Assembly: GCA_030668025.1 (NCBI GenBank)
Contig: DAOUUT010000153.1
Span: 1-8,654 of the forward strand
Direction of reading: 5' to 3'
Length of the DNA: 8,654 bases
DNA from: Promethearchaeota archaeon
Lineage (GTDB): Archaea; Asgardarchaeota; Lokiarchaeia; Sigynarchaeales; SOKP01
The notes beneath the pieces were generated by a model, which made no database searches, had not been told where the DNA came from, and saw only the letters and a list, made by a program, of their open reading frames with translations. Below are positions 1-6,126 of this stretch, piece by piece (the first letter of the stretch is position 1; each line of letters begins with the position of its first letter). The position numbers were made by a program, and so were the translations under genes.

Positions 1-653
1 CCTATTTCAACATTAGGTGATTTATCGTTTGGATATTTCTCCACAATATCTTTATAGGTAAAATATTTTATACCATTAATTGGCTCAACTGTTCCATAGG
101 GAACTTTTCCTATTTTAATTAGTTGTTCTTTCATAGCGGGTTCTAAATCCAAAACATCTGCTACACTAGTAGTAATCACAATTTTTACATCTGTGTCCCC
201 CGTTTGGAGCGCTTCCCTTACTTTTTCTTCGTAAAAAGAGTCAAGAGTAATTATAGCAACAGCTCCACTGTCTTTTAACTGATACCTTATTTCATTCGGT
301 TGTAATAAAAAATTCATCCCTGAAGCAGCACATCCCGCGAAAAAAGTTCCAAATAGCGTGACGATAAATTGGGGAAGATTTGGTAAATTTATTACGACGC
401 GTTCTCCTTTTTTTACACCATTCTCAACAAGAAAGTTAGCAAAACTGTTAATATATTTTTCTGCTTCTTTAAAAGTCGCACAAGAACCTTGAAAATCGTA
501 GCATAAACTATTAGGGTACTTATTAGCCGTACGTTTCATCATTTCTGCTATAGAATAATACTCTAGATCAATTTTTGGTTTTACATGAGCATCGTAAGAT
601 TTAAGCCATATTTTTTCCGAATAAGGACTATTTTTGGCATTTTCATTTGTCAT
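1..653 (-). CDS. AMP-forming acyl-CoA synthetase (ANL superfamily), C-terminal part outside the window
   Basis: Activates a carboxylic acid, probably a fatty acid, to its acyl-CoA through an acyl-adenylate, consuming ATP to AMP and PPi; cytoplasmic or membrane-associated. The reading frame stays open for 217 codons from an ATG at 653 to the left edge. The visible part is the N-terminal ANL domain: a region like 'GVKKGERVVINLPNLPQF' (residues 79-96), then an FAGCAASGMNFLL stretch (about 105-117) and 'YQLKDSGAVAIITLDS' (about 124-139), which match the family pattern of long- and medium-chain acyl-CoA ligases. The ATP-binding P-loop (YTSGTTG-type), adenylate-binding and hinge motifs would lie beyond the edge, so chain-length preference and catalytic integrity cannot be judged. 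There is no SD before the ATG; a TATA-like box sits about 23-33 bases upstream. It lies downstream of, and in the same direction as, the ADP-forming synthetase alpha gene. Family assignment is firm; substrate is not. Confidence 0.88.
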   Translation of the reverse strand, partial: MTNENAKNSPYSEKIWLKSYDAHVKPKIDLEYYSIAEMMKRTANKYPNSLCYDFQGSCATFKEAEKYINSFANFLVENGVKKGERVVINLPNLPQFIVTLFGTFFAGCAASGMNFLLQPNEIRYQLKDSGAVAIITLDSFYEEKVREALQTGDTDVKIVITTSVADVLDLEPAMKEQLIKIGKVPYGTVEPINGIKYFTYKDIVEKYPNDKSPNVEI

Positions 654-673
654 TTTTAATCAAATTTTAAAAT

Positions 674-688
674 TATTTTAATATAATT
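674..688 (-). promoter_or_regulatory. Putative TATA box of the acyl-CoA synthetase gene
   Basis: On the minus strand an A/T-only stretch reading TTAATTATATTAAAAT ends about 22 bases before the ATG at 653. No SD is present between it and the start. This is the arrangement expected for an archaeal leaderless transcript beginning at or next to the start codon. In such AT-rich DNA the exact box is uncertain. Confidence 0.4.
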
Positions 689-785
689 AACGAAATTCGG
701 TAACTACTTCATTGTCATAACAATATTTAAAATTAATCTTCTGATATTGCCAATAAATAACAATAATAATTTTAGGAAAATTTAT

Positions 786-833
786 TAGATAAAAACAAAA
801 AAGATTAAAAGAAAAAGAAAACAAATTAGTTTT
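786..833 (-). terminator. Putative U-tract terminator of the zinc-ribbon gene
   Basis: Immediately after the stop codon of the zinc-ribbon gene the minus strand is a run of T-blocks (TTTTCTTTTTCTTTTAATC followed by TTTTTTG and TTTTTATC). Archaeal RNA polymerase commonly terminates on such T-rich tracts without a hairpin. The position fits; function is inferred. Confidence 0.5.
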
Positions 834-834
834 G

Positions 835-1356
835 TTATGCTTCAACTTGAGTAAATTTGTATCCTTTTCCACAATAAACGCAGAAAGCAGTTCCGCTTTC
901 AGCTAATTGTTCAAGCATTTTTTCGGTATATTGACTTCCGCATTCACTACAGTATTCAGCATTAGGTTGTACTGCTTCAACTTCCTTTAGCACTGGTTTG
1001 ACGATCTCAGGTTTTACATAAGTTTGAGGCTGATATACTTTTTGTTCTTCGCTACTAGAAGCTTTCTTAACAGGTCTAGGTTTTCCAGAAATAGCATAAT
1101 ATATTTCTTCAAATAATTTGTATAAACCTTCAAAAATACCCTTTAATAGAAGATAAACCCCTTTTAATATGTAATAAATTAAATAGCCAACTCCCTTTAA
1201 CACAAAATATACTATAAGTACTGCCAGAATTATCGACGCTATAGTTCCCATTATGATTAAAACTTGAGCAGGAATAGGCATGCTTAAAAACCATGTCATA
1301 ATTTCTTGCCAATATAATAAAGCTCGATCCGAAATTTGGTCCCAGTTATTATTCAC
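835..1356 (-). CDS. Membrane protein with amphipathic helix and C-terminal zinc ribbon, function unknown
   Basis: I do not recognise a named family. Seen in order in the 173 residues: a short N-terminal part with a Trp-rich segment (to about 28), one clear hydrophobic transmembrane helix (about 29-52), then about 40 residues of alternating hydrophobic and charged character with LKG repeated at 53-55, 64-66 and 71-73, probably a helix lying on the membrane or a second membrane segment. A hydrophilic linker (about 91-133) leads to a C-terminal zinc ribbon, C136-x2-C139-x19-C159-x2-C162. The start is chosen as GTG at 1356, not the in-frame TTG at 1359. The minus strand reads AAGGTGG with six bases before that GTG, which is good SD spacing, while the TTG would be too close. 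Zinc-ribbon membrane proteins often act as adaptors or in quality control, but nothing here fixes a role. Confidence 0.75.
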   Translation of the reverse strand: MNNNWDQISDRALLYWQEIMTWFLSMPIPAQVLIIMGTIASIILAVLIVYFVLKGVGYLIYYILKGVYLLLKGIFEGLYKLFEEIYYAISGKPRPVKKASSSEEQKVYQPQTYVKPEIVKPVLKEVEAVQPNAEYCSECGSQYTEKMLEQLAESGTAFCVYCGKGYKFTQVEA

Positions 1357-1362
1357 CAATAA

Positions 1363-1369
1363 CCACCTT
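1363..1369 (-). promoter_or_regulatory. SD sequence deciding the GTG start of the zinc-ribbon gene
   Basis: The minus strand reads AAGGTGG, complementary to the conserved CACCUCC end of archaeal 16S rRNA, six bases before GTG at 1356. The same seven bases with the same six-base gap recur before the repeat-protein gene at the right end, which makes this a useful internal reference. Confidence 0.7.
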
Positions 1370-1392
1370 TTTAACTATTTTTTTATTGTTTT

Positions 1393-1404
1393 ATTTTAAT
1401 TAAA
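1393..1404 (-). promoter_or_regulatory. Putative TATA box of the zinc-ribbon gene
   Basis: The minus strand reads TTTTAATTAAAAT preceded by CTCC. It ends about 37 bases before the GTG start, which leaves room for a leader of about 15-20 bases carrying the SD. This fits archaeal promoter spacing; not proven. Confidence 0.4.
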
Positions 1405-1447
1405 AGGAGTTTGAAGTGGATTATAAAAAATTTGGAGTCCAGTTTTT

Positions 1448-1473
1448 AAATTTATTCTAAAAAAAATAAATTT
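1448..1473 (-). terminator. AT-only hairpin with T-tract after the ACD alpha gene
   Basis: A perfect nine-base inverted repeat (aaatttatt at 1448-1456 and aataaattt at 1465-1473) flanks an eight-base spacer. On the minus strand, which is the transcribed direction, the spacer holds a T-run. It begins 19 bases after the stop codon of the ACD alpha gene, so it probably contributes to transcript 3'-end formation. The stem is all A/T and therefore weak; the T-run may be the working part. Confidence 0.4.
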
Positions 1474-1491
1474 GAAAGATATTAGAAAACG

Positions 1492-2904
1492 TTAAATTTC
1501 GGCATTATTATTCAAAATTTTATTTGATTTACTAAAATCATGCATAAATTTGAACGCCTTTATTGCGTGGCTTATCTGAGTCATTATTGGAATTTTATAT
1601 TTATAAGAATGTTTTAAAAAGTAATCAAGAACCCAATGGGAACCAAAAACGCAAGTAATAACGGGTTTATTTAGTTTGATTGAAAGGTTTCTCATTTCTC
1701 TCAAGTGTGGTGAAATTGGTATAGAAAAGGTTTCTAAAGGTTTTTGAGGGACTGCGAAAAGGTATAATAAGGCATCTACATTCTCATCGTTTAATATCGC
1801 TTTTAACGATTGGCTAAAGGTCATAAATAAAGACGGGCCCAAGTCGACAGGGTTCTTCAAAGAAGTCCAATTGGGTGAGATAGATTTCATCTCTTGTATA
1901 GTAGCCTCATTTAAAACTGCAAGTTTTAATCCTAGTCTTTCAATTTCGTCGCATGCTAATATACCTAAACTTCCAGAAGATGTAATTATTGCGATGTTCT
2001 TTCCTTTAGGTAAGGGTTGAATAGCAAATACTTGAGCGATATTAAACATCTCGTAAAAATTATTTACGCGATAAATACCGGAATATTGTTTGAAAATCGT
2101 ATCGTAAATTTTGTCGTCTCCAGCGATAGAGCCAGTGTGACTCTTTATCGCTTTAGAACCAATTTCGCTGCGACCATTTTTTAGAATCAAAACAGGTTTA
2201 GTCAATTTTTTTAATATTTCTATTAACTTTGGTCCTCGTTTCACGCCTTCTAAATAAACAGTTATTACATTAGTATTCGTATCTTTCTCAAGATATTCGA
2301 GCATATCAATCTCATCAACATCTACTTTATTTCCAAGAGTTATAGTTTTTGAAAAACCAATTTTCTGACTTGCTGACCATTCAACAAAAATATTTCCTAA
2401 CACACCTGACTGTGCGATAATAGAAATAGTGCCCCCTTCTATAGATTTATCAAAATCTATTTCTGTGGTTGTAAATTTGTTGTTAAAATTAGTAACGCCC
2501 ACACAATTAGGGCCAATTATTCTTACATCCGAGTTTTTAGCAATCACTTCTATTTCTTCTTGGATTTTAACAAATTTCTCGATGCCCGTTTCAGCAAAAC
2601 CCGCAGTTTCTATAATTATTCCTTTAACTCCTTTTTTAACAGAATCCTTCACTATTTGAAGCACATTTTCATTATTTACTACGACAATTGCTAATTCGAT
2701 ATCATCTGGTATATCATTAATATTTTTGAACACTTTATGACCAAAAATACTATCTTTGTTTATATTTACGGGATATGTTTTAAAATTCGAACCCAATAAA
2801 TACTTTGTCATAGTATAACCAAATTTGAAAGTATCTGAAGCACCTATAATAGCAATGGATTTAGGGTTAAAGAAAACATCCATATCAGTTATTTGATCAC
2901 TCAT
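1492..2904 (-). CDS. acdA: ADP-forming acetyl/acyl-CoA synthetase, alpha subunit
   Basis: ADP-forming acyl-CoA synthetases (ACD) convert acyl-CoA + ADP + Pi to acid + CoA + ATP, the main substrate-level phosphorylation step of acid formation in many archaea; they can also run toward acyl-CoA. The 470 residues fit a free-standing alpha subunit (about 460): an N-terminal CoA-binding Rossmann domain with IAIIGASD (17-24), an 'IIGPNCVGV' stretch (129-137), a first succinyl-CoA-ligase-like domain with AQSG (164-167), and the swinging-loop phosphohistidine in KSHTGSIAG (His256). A second flavodoxin-like domain follows, with SSGSLG (309-314) and NPVDLGP (351-357). All expected alpha-subunit motifs are present. 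The ATP-grasp beta subunit is neither fused nor adjacent on the visible side. The ATG at 2904 has no SD; a TATA-like box lies 25-36 bases upstream, so a leaderless transcript is likely. Substrate (acetyl, branched or aromatic acyl) cannot be read from the sequence. Confidence 0.9.
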   Translation of the reverse strand: MSDQITDMDVFFNPKSIAIIGASDTFKFGYTMTKYLLGSNFKTYPVNINKDSIFGHKVFKNINDIPDDIELAIVVVNNENVLQIVKDSVKKGVKGIIIETAGFAETGIEKFVKIQEEIEVIAKNSDVRIIGPNCVGVTNFNNKFTTTEIDFDKSIEGGTISIIAQSGVLGNIFVEWSASQKIGFSKTITLGNKVDVDEIDMLEYLEKDTNTNVITVYLEGVKRGPKLIEILKKLTKPVLILKNGRSEIGSKAIKSHTGSIAGDDKIYDTIFKQYSGIYRVNNFYEMFNIAQVFAIQPLPKGKNIAIITSSGSLGILACDEIERLGLKLAVLNEATIQEMKSISPNWTSLKNPVDLGPSLFMTFSQSLKAILNDENVDALLYLFAVPQKPLETFSIPISPHLREMRNLSIKLNKPVITCVFGSHWVLDYFLKHSYKYKIPIMTQISHAIKAFKFMHDFSKSNKILNNNAEI

Positions 2905-3075
2905 AATTTAATTTGTCCCATTGAAAAGATTATATTATAAAAGATTATAATTTATTGAACTTAAAATTTAGTTTTGAAGGTTGAAACTATATTGTTCTCT
3001 AAATTAGGGGTATTTATATTCTAAGATGTAGATAAATTGTAAGACGAATAAATTAAATTATTTTTTAATAATTGT
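2905..3075. promoter_or_regulatory. Divergent promoter region
   Basis: This 171-base region separates the minus-strand ACD alpha gene from the plus-strand small zinc-finger-like gene. On the minus strand TATAATATAATC (about 2929-2940) is placed 25-36 bases before the ACD ATG. On the plus strand ATAAATTAAATTA (3048-3060) is 16-28 bases before the ATG at 3076, and GGTATTTATATTC (about 3009-3021) is an alternative box further up. Neither gene has an SD. No reading frame of interest was seen. Confidence 0.5.
2924..2949. repeat. Tandem 11-base direct repeat over the ACD promoter
   Basis: The sequence aaaagattata occurs at 2924-2934 and again at 2939-2949, a 15-base period, bracketing the presumed TATA box of the ACD alpha gene. 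It could be a regulator binding site, but short repeats arise easily in AT-rich DNA. Confidence 0.45.
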
Positions 3076-3645
3076 ATGGAAGCTATAACAATTAATAGAT
3101 ATGTTCAAGTTATTTGTCCTGTGTGTAAAGCTCAGAACACGGTACGGATCCCTAAATCCGTGATTAACCAAGCTTCTCAACTAACTACCGTCTCTGTTCC
3201 TAAAGGATTAATTTGCGATCACCACTTTCAAGCGTTTGTCGACAAAAATTTTAAAATACGGGGATACCAAAAAGTAGATTTTCAATTAGACTCAGAGAAT
3301 GACAAAAAGAAGAAAGATCTAAGACTTAATTACAAAGAAAAGTTTGTTAATAGTTTAAAGCTATATGAATCTTCAGTATCAAAGGACAATTCTATCAAAA
3401 ATGTGCTAAAAAAGCCAGATAATAAAAAAGAAACAAAAAAGATCGAAGAAAGCTTTAATAGAAAAAATTCTAGAACATTACAAGATATTTATGAAGAATT
3501 TTGGGAATTTATCAGTGATAATAATGAAATTTTTCAAAGATTTATTGTTAAAGACAAAAAAAGAAGGTCTCCTTTGAATATGAATGAATTAAAACCAGTT
3601 TCGGATCATAATTTAATTCAAACTATTAACAAAACGAGGCAATAA
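3076..3645 (+). CDS. Conserved hypothetical protein with putative CxxC...CxHH metal-binding module
   Basis: Function unknown. The 189 residues fall into two parts. Residues 1-70 are well ordered: C14-P-V-C17, an IPKSVI segment, then VPKGLIC47-D-H49-H50-FQAFVDKNF and RGYQKVDF (63-70). The Cys/His spacing suggests one zinc site. Residues 71-189 are lysine- and asparagine-rich and probably largely disordered or coiled, with an acidic-aromatic helix around 134-155 (TLQDIYEEFWEFISDNNEIF). There is no membrane segment or signal peptide. From memory, the GLICxHxFQAFVDKNF / RGYQKVDF core recurs in small proteins of Asgard archaea; I could not check this. The ATG at 3076 is supported by the conserved block starting soon after it. 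No SD is present and a TATA-like stretch lies 16-28 bases upstream. The 92-base gap to the transporter operon contains a T-tract, so it is probably transcribed separately. Confidence 0.7.
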   Translation: MEAITINRYVQVICPVCKAQNTVRIPKSVINQASQLTTVSVPKGLICDHHFQAFVDKNFKIRGYQKVDFQLDSENDKKKKDLRLNYKEKFVNSLKLYESSVSKDNSIKNVLKKPDNKKETKKIEESFNRKNSRTLQDIYEEFWEFISDNNEIFQRFIVKDKKRRSPLNMNELKPVSDHNLIQTINKTRQ

Positions 3646-3673
3646 ATTTTTAAGAAAATTCATCTAAATATCA

Positions 3674-3692
3674 TTTATTATTTATTATTTTT
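3674..3692 (+). terminator. Putative T-rich terminator after the zinc-finger-like gene
   Basis: The plus strand reads TTTATTATTTATTATTTTT about 30 bases after the stop codon at 3645. This is a plausible archaeal U-tract terminator separating this gene from the ABC transporter operon. There is no hairpin. Confidence 0.4.
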
Positions 3693-3709
3693 AAAATATT
3701 CAAATTTAT

Positions 3710-3720
3710 TGAATATATCT
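3710..3720 (+). promoter_or_regulatory. Putative TATA box of the ABC transporter operon
   Basis: TGAATATATCT lies about 18-28 bases before the ATG at 3738, and no SD precedes that ATG. This suggests the operon starts with a leaderless first gene, in contrast to its internal genes, which have SDs. Confidence 0.35.
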
Positions 3721-3737
3721 TGTAAGAGCTTAACATA

Positions 3738-4889
3738 ATGAATATAGGCGGATTAATCCAAAAAGAATTTGGTAGAATTAAATCTGATAAAAGAACTTTA
3801 ATTATGTTATTTGCAATACCAATGATATTAATTGTTATTTTTGGGCTTACTACGGGTGTTGGACCCACGAAATTCTTTACCTCTGCGATTATAACTCTCG
3901 ATGAAATGCCAACTTACGATAATTTTCCCTCAAATTCTTCTCAGTATGATGAAATTTTTATCTCGATAATGGAACAAAATACCACAACATGGGATCTTTA
4001 TCGATCCTATAATAGTACTGACAGTGAAGAATATGACGAAGCATATGTTCGGTGTATTAATTTATTAAAAAATGAAGAAATAGATGTTTTTATTGTGCTT
4101 CCTCAAAATTTCTCAGAATCTGTAGCAAATAAAACTAATCCCACATTAATCTATTATATTGATGGATCTGATCTAAGCGCTGTTGGTGCAGTTGAAGTAG
4201 CGCTCCAAGAACCTCTCTCTCTTTTTCGCATGGAAATTAATATGATGGAAAATTTTACAATAATGGTTCCACATCTTGAATTTGGGGTGCCTTCGTGGGA
4301 ATCTCAATTGCTCAACTTCTCATTGGCTATGATTTTACCACTAATAATAATTGGAACTACGATGAATTTAACATCTCTAACAATTGTTTCTGAGGCTCCA
4401 CTTCCGCGAATGCTCATAACACCAACAGCAAAAAGAGATATAATCCTTAGCAAACTAATTGCAAACACTATAATAATGATAATACAAGCTACAGAGATTT
4501 TTATAATGACATCATTTTTCGGTTTATATAGTTTAGGGTCACTGTTTAATTTTTACCTAGTTTTAATAATGATTGGTTTTAGTGGGATAGCTATTGGTTT
4601 ATTTATCTCCGCAATTAGCCCAACAGAACAAGGAGCTAACCAAATGTATTTAATGATGCTAATTATTATTATAATTTTTTCAGGAACTCTCATGTCGCCT
4701 GAATCATTGGGGAGTGCACGATTTCTTACAGATATGCTCCCTTTAAGCCACGCTTCAGTCCTTATAATAGATATAACTTTAAGAGGGTTACCGTTAAATC
4801 TAGAACATACGCTTTCTATTCTTTTAATTTCGTTTGTTTTTCTATTAATTGCTTATATCGCATATAAGTTTAAAAAAGTTGAGGTGTAA
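3738..4889 (+). CDS. ABC-2 type transporter permease, first paralogue
   Basis: Membrane-spanning half of an ABC exporter of the ABC-2 (DrrB/NatB/YhgE-like) class. The 383 residues show the class layout: a cytoplasmic amphipathic start (IQKEFGRIKSDKR), TM1 about 21-40, a large external domain about 41-190, then five hydrophobic segments at about 192-212, 238-262, 270-292, 303-322 and 355-376. The C-terminal half has LPRMLITPTAKRDIILSK (222-239), a coupling-helix-like region that would contact the ATPase, and GIAIGLFISAIS, QGANQ and LPLSHAS, all shared with the next gene. The external domain carries six N-x-S/T sequons (66, 81, 92, 124, 131, 172), suitable for archaeal N-glycosylation. Its final codons GAG GTG TAA double as the SD of the next gene. 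Probably forms a heterodimer with the second permease; cargo unknown. Confidence 0.88.
   Translation: MNIGGLIQKEFGRIKSDKRTLIMLFAIPMILIVIFGLTTGVGPTKFFTSAIITLDEMPTYDNFPSNSSQYDEIFISIMEQNTTTWDLYRSYNSTDSEEYDEAYVRCINLLKNEEIDVFIVLPQNFSESVANKTNPTLIYYIDGSDLSAVGAVEVALQEPLSLFRMEINMMENFTIMVPHLEFGVPSWESQLLNFSLAMILPLIIIGTTMNLTSLTIVSEAPLPRMLITPTAKRDIILSKLIANTIIMIIQATEIFIMTSFFGLYSLGSLFNFYLVLIMIGFSGIAIGLFISAISPTEQGANQMYLMMLIIIIIFSGTLMSPESLGSARFLTDMLPLSHASVLIIDITLRGLPLNLEHTLSILLISFVFLLIAYIAYKFKKVEV
4881..4886 (+). promoter_or_regulatory. SD sequence of the second permease, inside the end of the first
   Basis: GAGGTG forms the last two sense codons of the first permease and lies six bases before an ATT at 4893, the proposed start of the second. 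The same GAGGTGTAAA string ends the second permease and serves the ATPase gene, supporting its role as a ribosome binding site. Confidence 0.65.
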
Positions 4890-4892
4890 AGA

Positions 4893-6125
4893 ATTAAACG
4901 GAGCAACCAAACCAAAGATAATTCGTCTAACAGTGTTAAATCGAAAAAATATTTTTCTAAGAATAGTATATTTCGATTACTTAGGCAAGTTAAAAAAGAA
5001 TTTCAAATTTTATGGACTGACAAATTCAATATTTTTTTAGCGCTAGTAGTTCCACCTCTTGTAGTTGCCTTATTAGGTGTAACCACTAGCATTAGAGGCT
5101 CTACTTCCGATCCTATAGATTGTGTTTTAGTTTCCTACGATTCAAACACATTTATTAATGAAAATAATTTTACGGAATCAAATCTAGACGAATACAATGC
5201 GAAATATGTTGAGGCTGTAAACAGCTCGAATTTATTAAACCTTATACAATTTTTTAACGCTACCGAAGAGATATATGCTATGGAAACAGCTAGAAATTAC
5301 TTAACTTCAAAAAAAATTAAAATTATTATCGCAATTCCGGTGGATTTTTCTGAATTGTTAACCGGGGGGTATCCCGGTTTAATAGATTGCATAACAGATT
5401 CATCAGATGTTAAAAAAATTCAAGAGTATTTAAATGCTGTTTTTGACTCCATTAAGATTTTTGTCAACCAAAACAATTTAACCCCTCAATTTGATGTTAG
5501 TGGTTTTGAAAAATTCTCGATTCCTGAAGGCTATAGTTTTTCATATAATTATAATATGGTACTTGTTCTATCTTTTATGGTTATAGGCGTTGGGATGGTT
5601 TCAACAATCTTAATAGTAGTACAAGAAAAACCTATACCAAGATTATTACTTACTCCCGTTAAAAGAGCAGAGATTCTATCTGCAAAATATATCACTTATA
5701 CATGCATTTTAATTGTCCAAGATCTTTCACTTGTTATAAGTGCCTTAGCCTTTGGATTATACTTAGTAGGATCAGTCTTTGATTTATTCCTCGCATTATT
5801 TATTTTAGGGTTTAACGGTCTAGCTATAGGAATTTTTATTAGTGCATTCAGCAAAACTAAGACCCAAGCAAATCAATTATTTTTTGGAACATTTCTAGTT
5901 TTAGTTTTGTTAAGTGGAATTTTTATCCCTATTGATGCTATGCCGATTTATTTACAAGTAATAGCATATGCTCTTCCTTTATCTCATGGAAGTCCATTGA
6001 TAACAGGAATAATTACTAAAGGAAAATCAGTATTTGGTTTTGACTTTTTTACTTTATTAGGAGTAAGCATTTTTTTGTTGGTTATTTCATTTATAATATT
6101 TCAAAGAAGAAAGTATGAGGTGTAA
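4893..6125 (+). CDS. ABC-2 type transporter permease, second paralogue, proposed ATT start
   Basis: Paralogue of the preceding permease and presumably its heterodimer partner. An ATG-only call would start at 5280 and miss the first transmembrane helix. The same frame is open back to the stop codon of the first permease and encodes the expected homologous start (IFRLLRQVKKEFQILWTDK, about residues 26-44), TM1 (about 46-64) and the external domain. No ATG, GTG or TTG occurs there; ATT at 4893, six bases after GAGGTG, is the best start, giving 410 residues including a 25-residue basic, Ser/Asn-rich cytoplasmic extension. Later parts match the paralogue: IPRLLLTPVKRAEILSAKYI, LAIGIFISAFS, QANQ and LPLSHGSPLI. 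C-terminal hydrophobic segments mirror the five of the first permease. Four sequons lie in the external domain. An ATA at 4968 is a less likely start, since no SD precedes it. Function is secure, start moderately so. Confidence 0.82.
   Translation: MKRSNQTKDNSSNSVKSKKYFSKNSIFRLLRQVKKEFQILWTDKFNIFLALVVPPLVVALLGVTTSIRGSTSDPIDCVLVSYDSNTFINENNFTESNLDEYNAKYVEAVNSSNLLNLIQFFNATEEIYAMETARNYLTSKKIKIIIAIPVDFSELLTGGYPGLIDCITDSSDVKKIQEYLNAVFDSIKIFVNQNNLTPQFDVSGFEKFSIPEGYSFSYNYNMVLVLSFMVIGVGMVSTILIVVQEKPIPRLLLTPVKRAEILSAKYITYTCILIVQDLSLVISALAFGLYLVGSVFDLFLALFILGFNGLAIGIFISAFSKTKTQANQLFFGTFLVLVLLSGIFIPIDAMPIYLQVIAYALPLSHGSPLITGIITKGKSVFGFDFFTLLGVSIFLLVISFIIFQRRKYEV
6117..6122 (+). promoter_or_regulatory. 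SD sequence of the ABC ATPase gene
   Basis: GAGGTG lies four bases before ATG 6127 and overlaps the last codons of the second permease. It favours 6127 over the upstream in-frame ATG at 6115, which would place the SD inside the coding region. Confidence 0.65.
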
Positions 6126-6126
6126 A

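Larger units (their letters stand above)
654..834. other. Intergenic region without a supported gene
   Basis: This gap lies between two minus-strand genes. It holds the end region of the zinc-ribbon gene (T-rich on the minus strand, about 786-833) and the promoter of the acyl-CoA synthetase gene (about 674-688). In the stretch between, roughly 690-785, I see no conserved reading frame, hairpin or repeat. Confidence 0.5.

Noticed and set aside
687..872. Minus-strand 61-codon reading frame across the end of the zinc-ribbon gene
   Set aside because: It starts inside the zinc-ribbon coding region in another frame and consists of Asn/Phe/Ile-rich translation of AT-rich intergenic DNA. It has no SD and no recognisable pattern.
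1130..1312. Minus-strand 60-codon frame inside the zinc-ribbon gene
   Set aside because: It lies fully inside a gene with clear domain structure on the same strand, so it is an out-of-frame shadow.
2429..2659. Plus-strand 76-codon frame opposite the ACD alpha gene
   Set aside because: It is antisense to a conserved region of the ACD alpha subunit, and its composition mirrors that gene.
3671..3868. Minus-strand 65-codon frame over the start of the first permease
   Set aside because: It is antisense to the promoter and first helix of the permease; no pattern or start signal.
4887..4889. Readthrough of TAA to give one fused double permease
   Set aside because: The two permeases share one frame across this stop. 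However, TAA ends other genes here normally, the preceding GAGGTG fits reinitiation, and both halves are complete paralogues, so two proteins are simpler.
4849..5040. Plus-strand 63-codon frame across the permease junction
   Set aside because: It competes with the two homologous permease frames. The frame of the second permease, not this one, shows paralogue similarity.
4890..5280. Second permease as a pseudogene or frameshift remnant
   Set aside because: The frame is open and homologous from its first helix to its last residue with no internal stop. Only the start codon is unusual.
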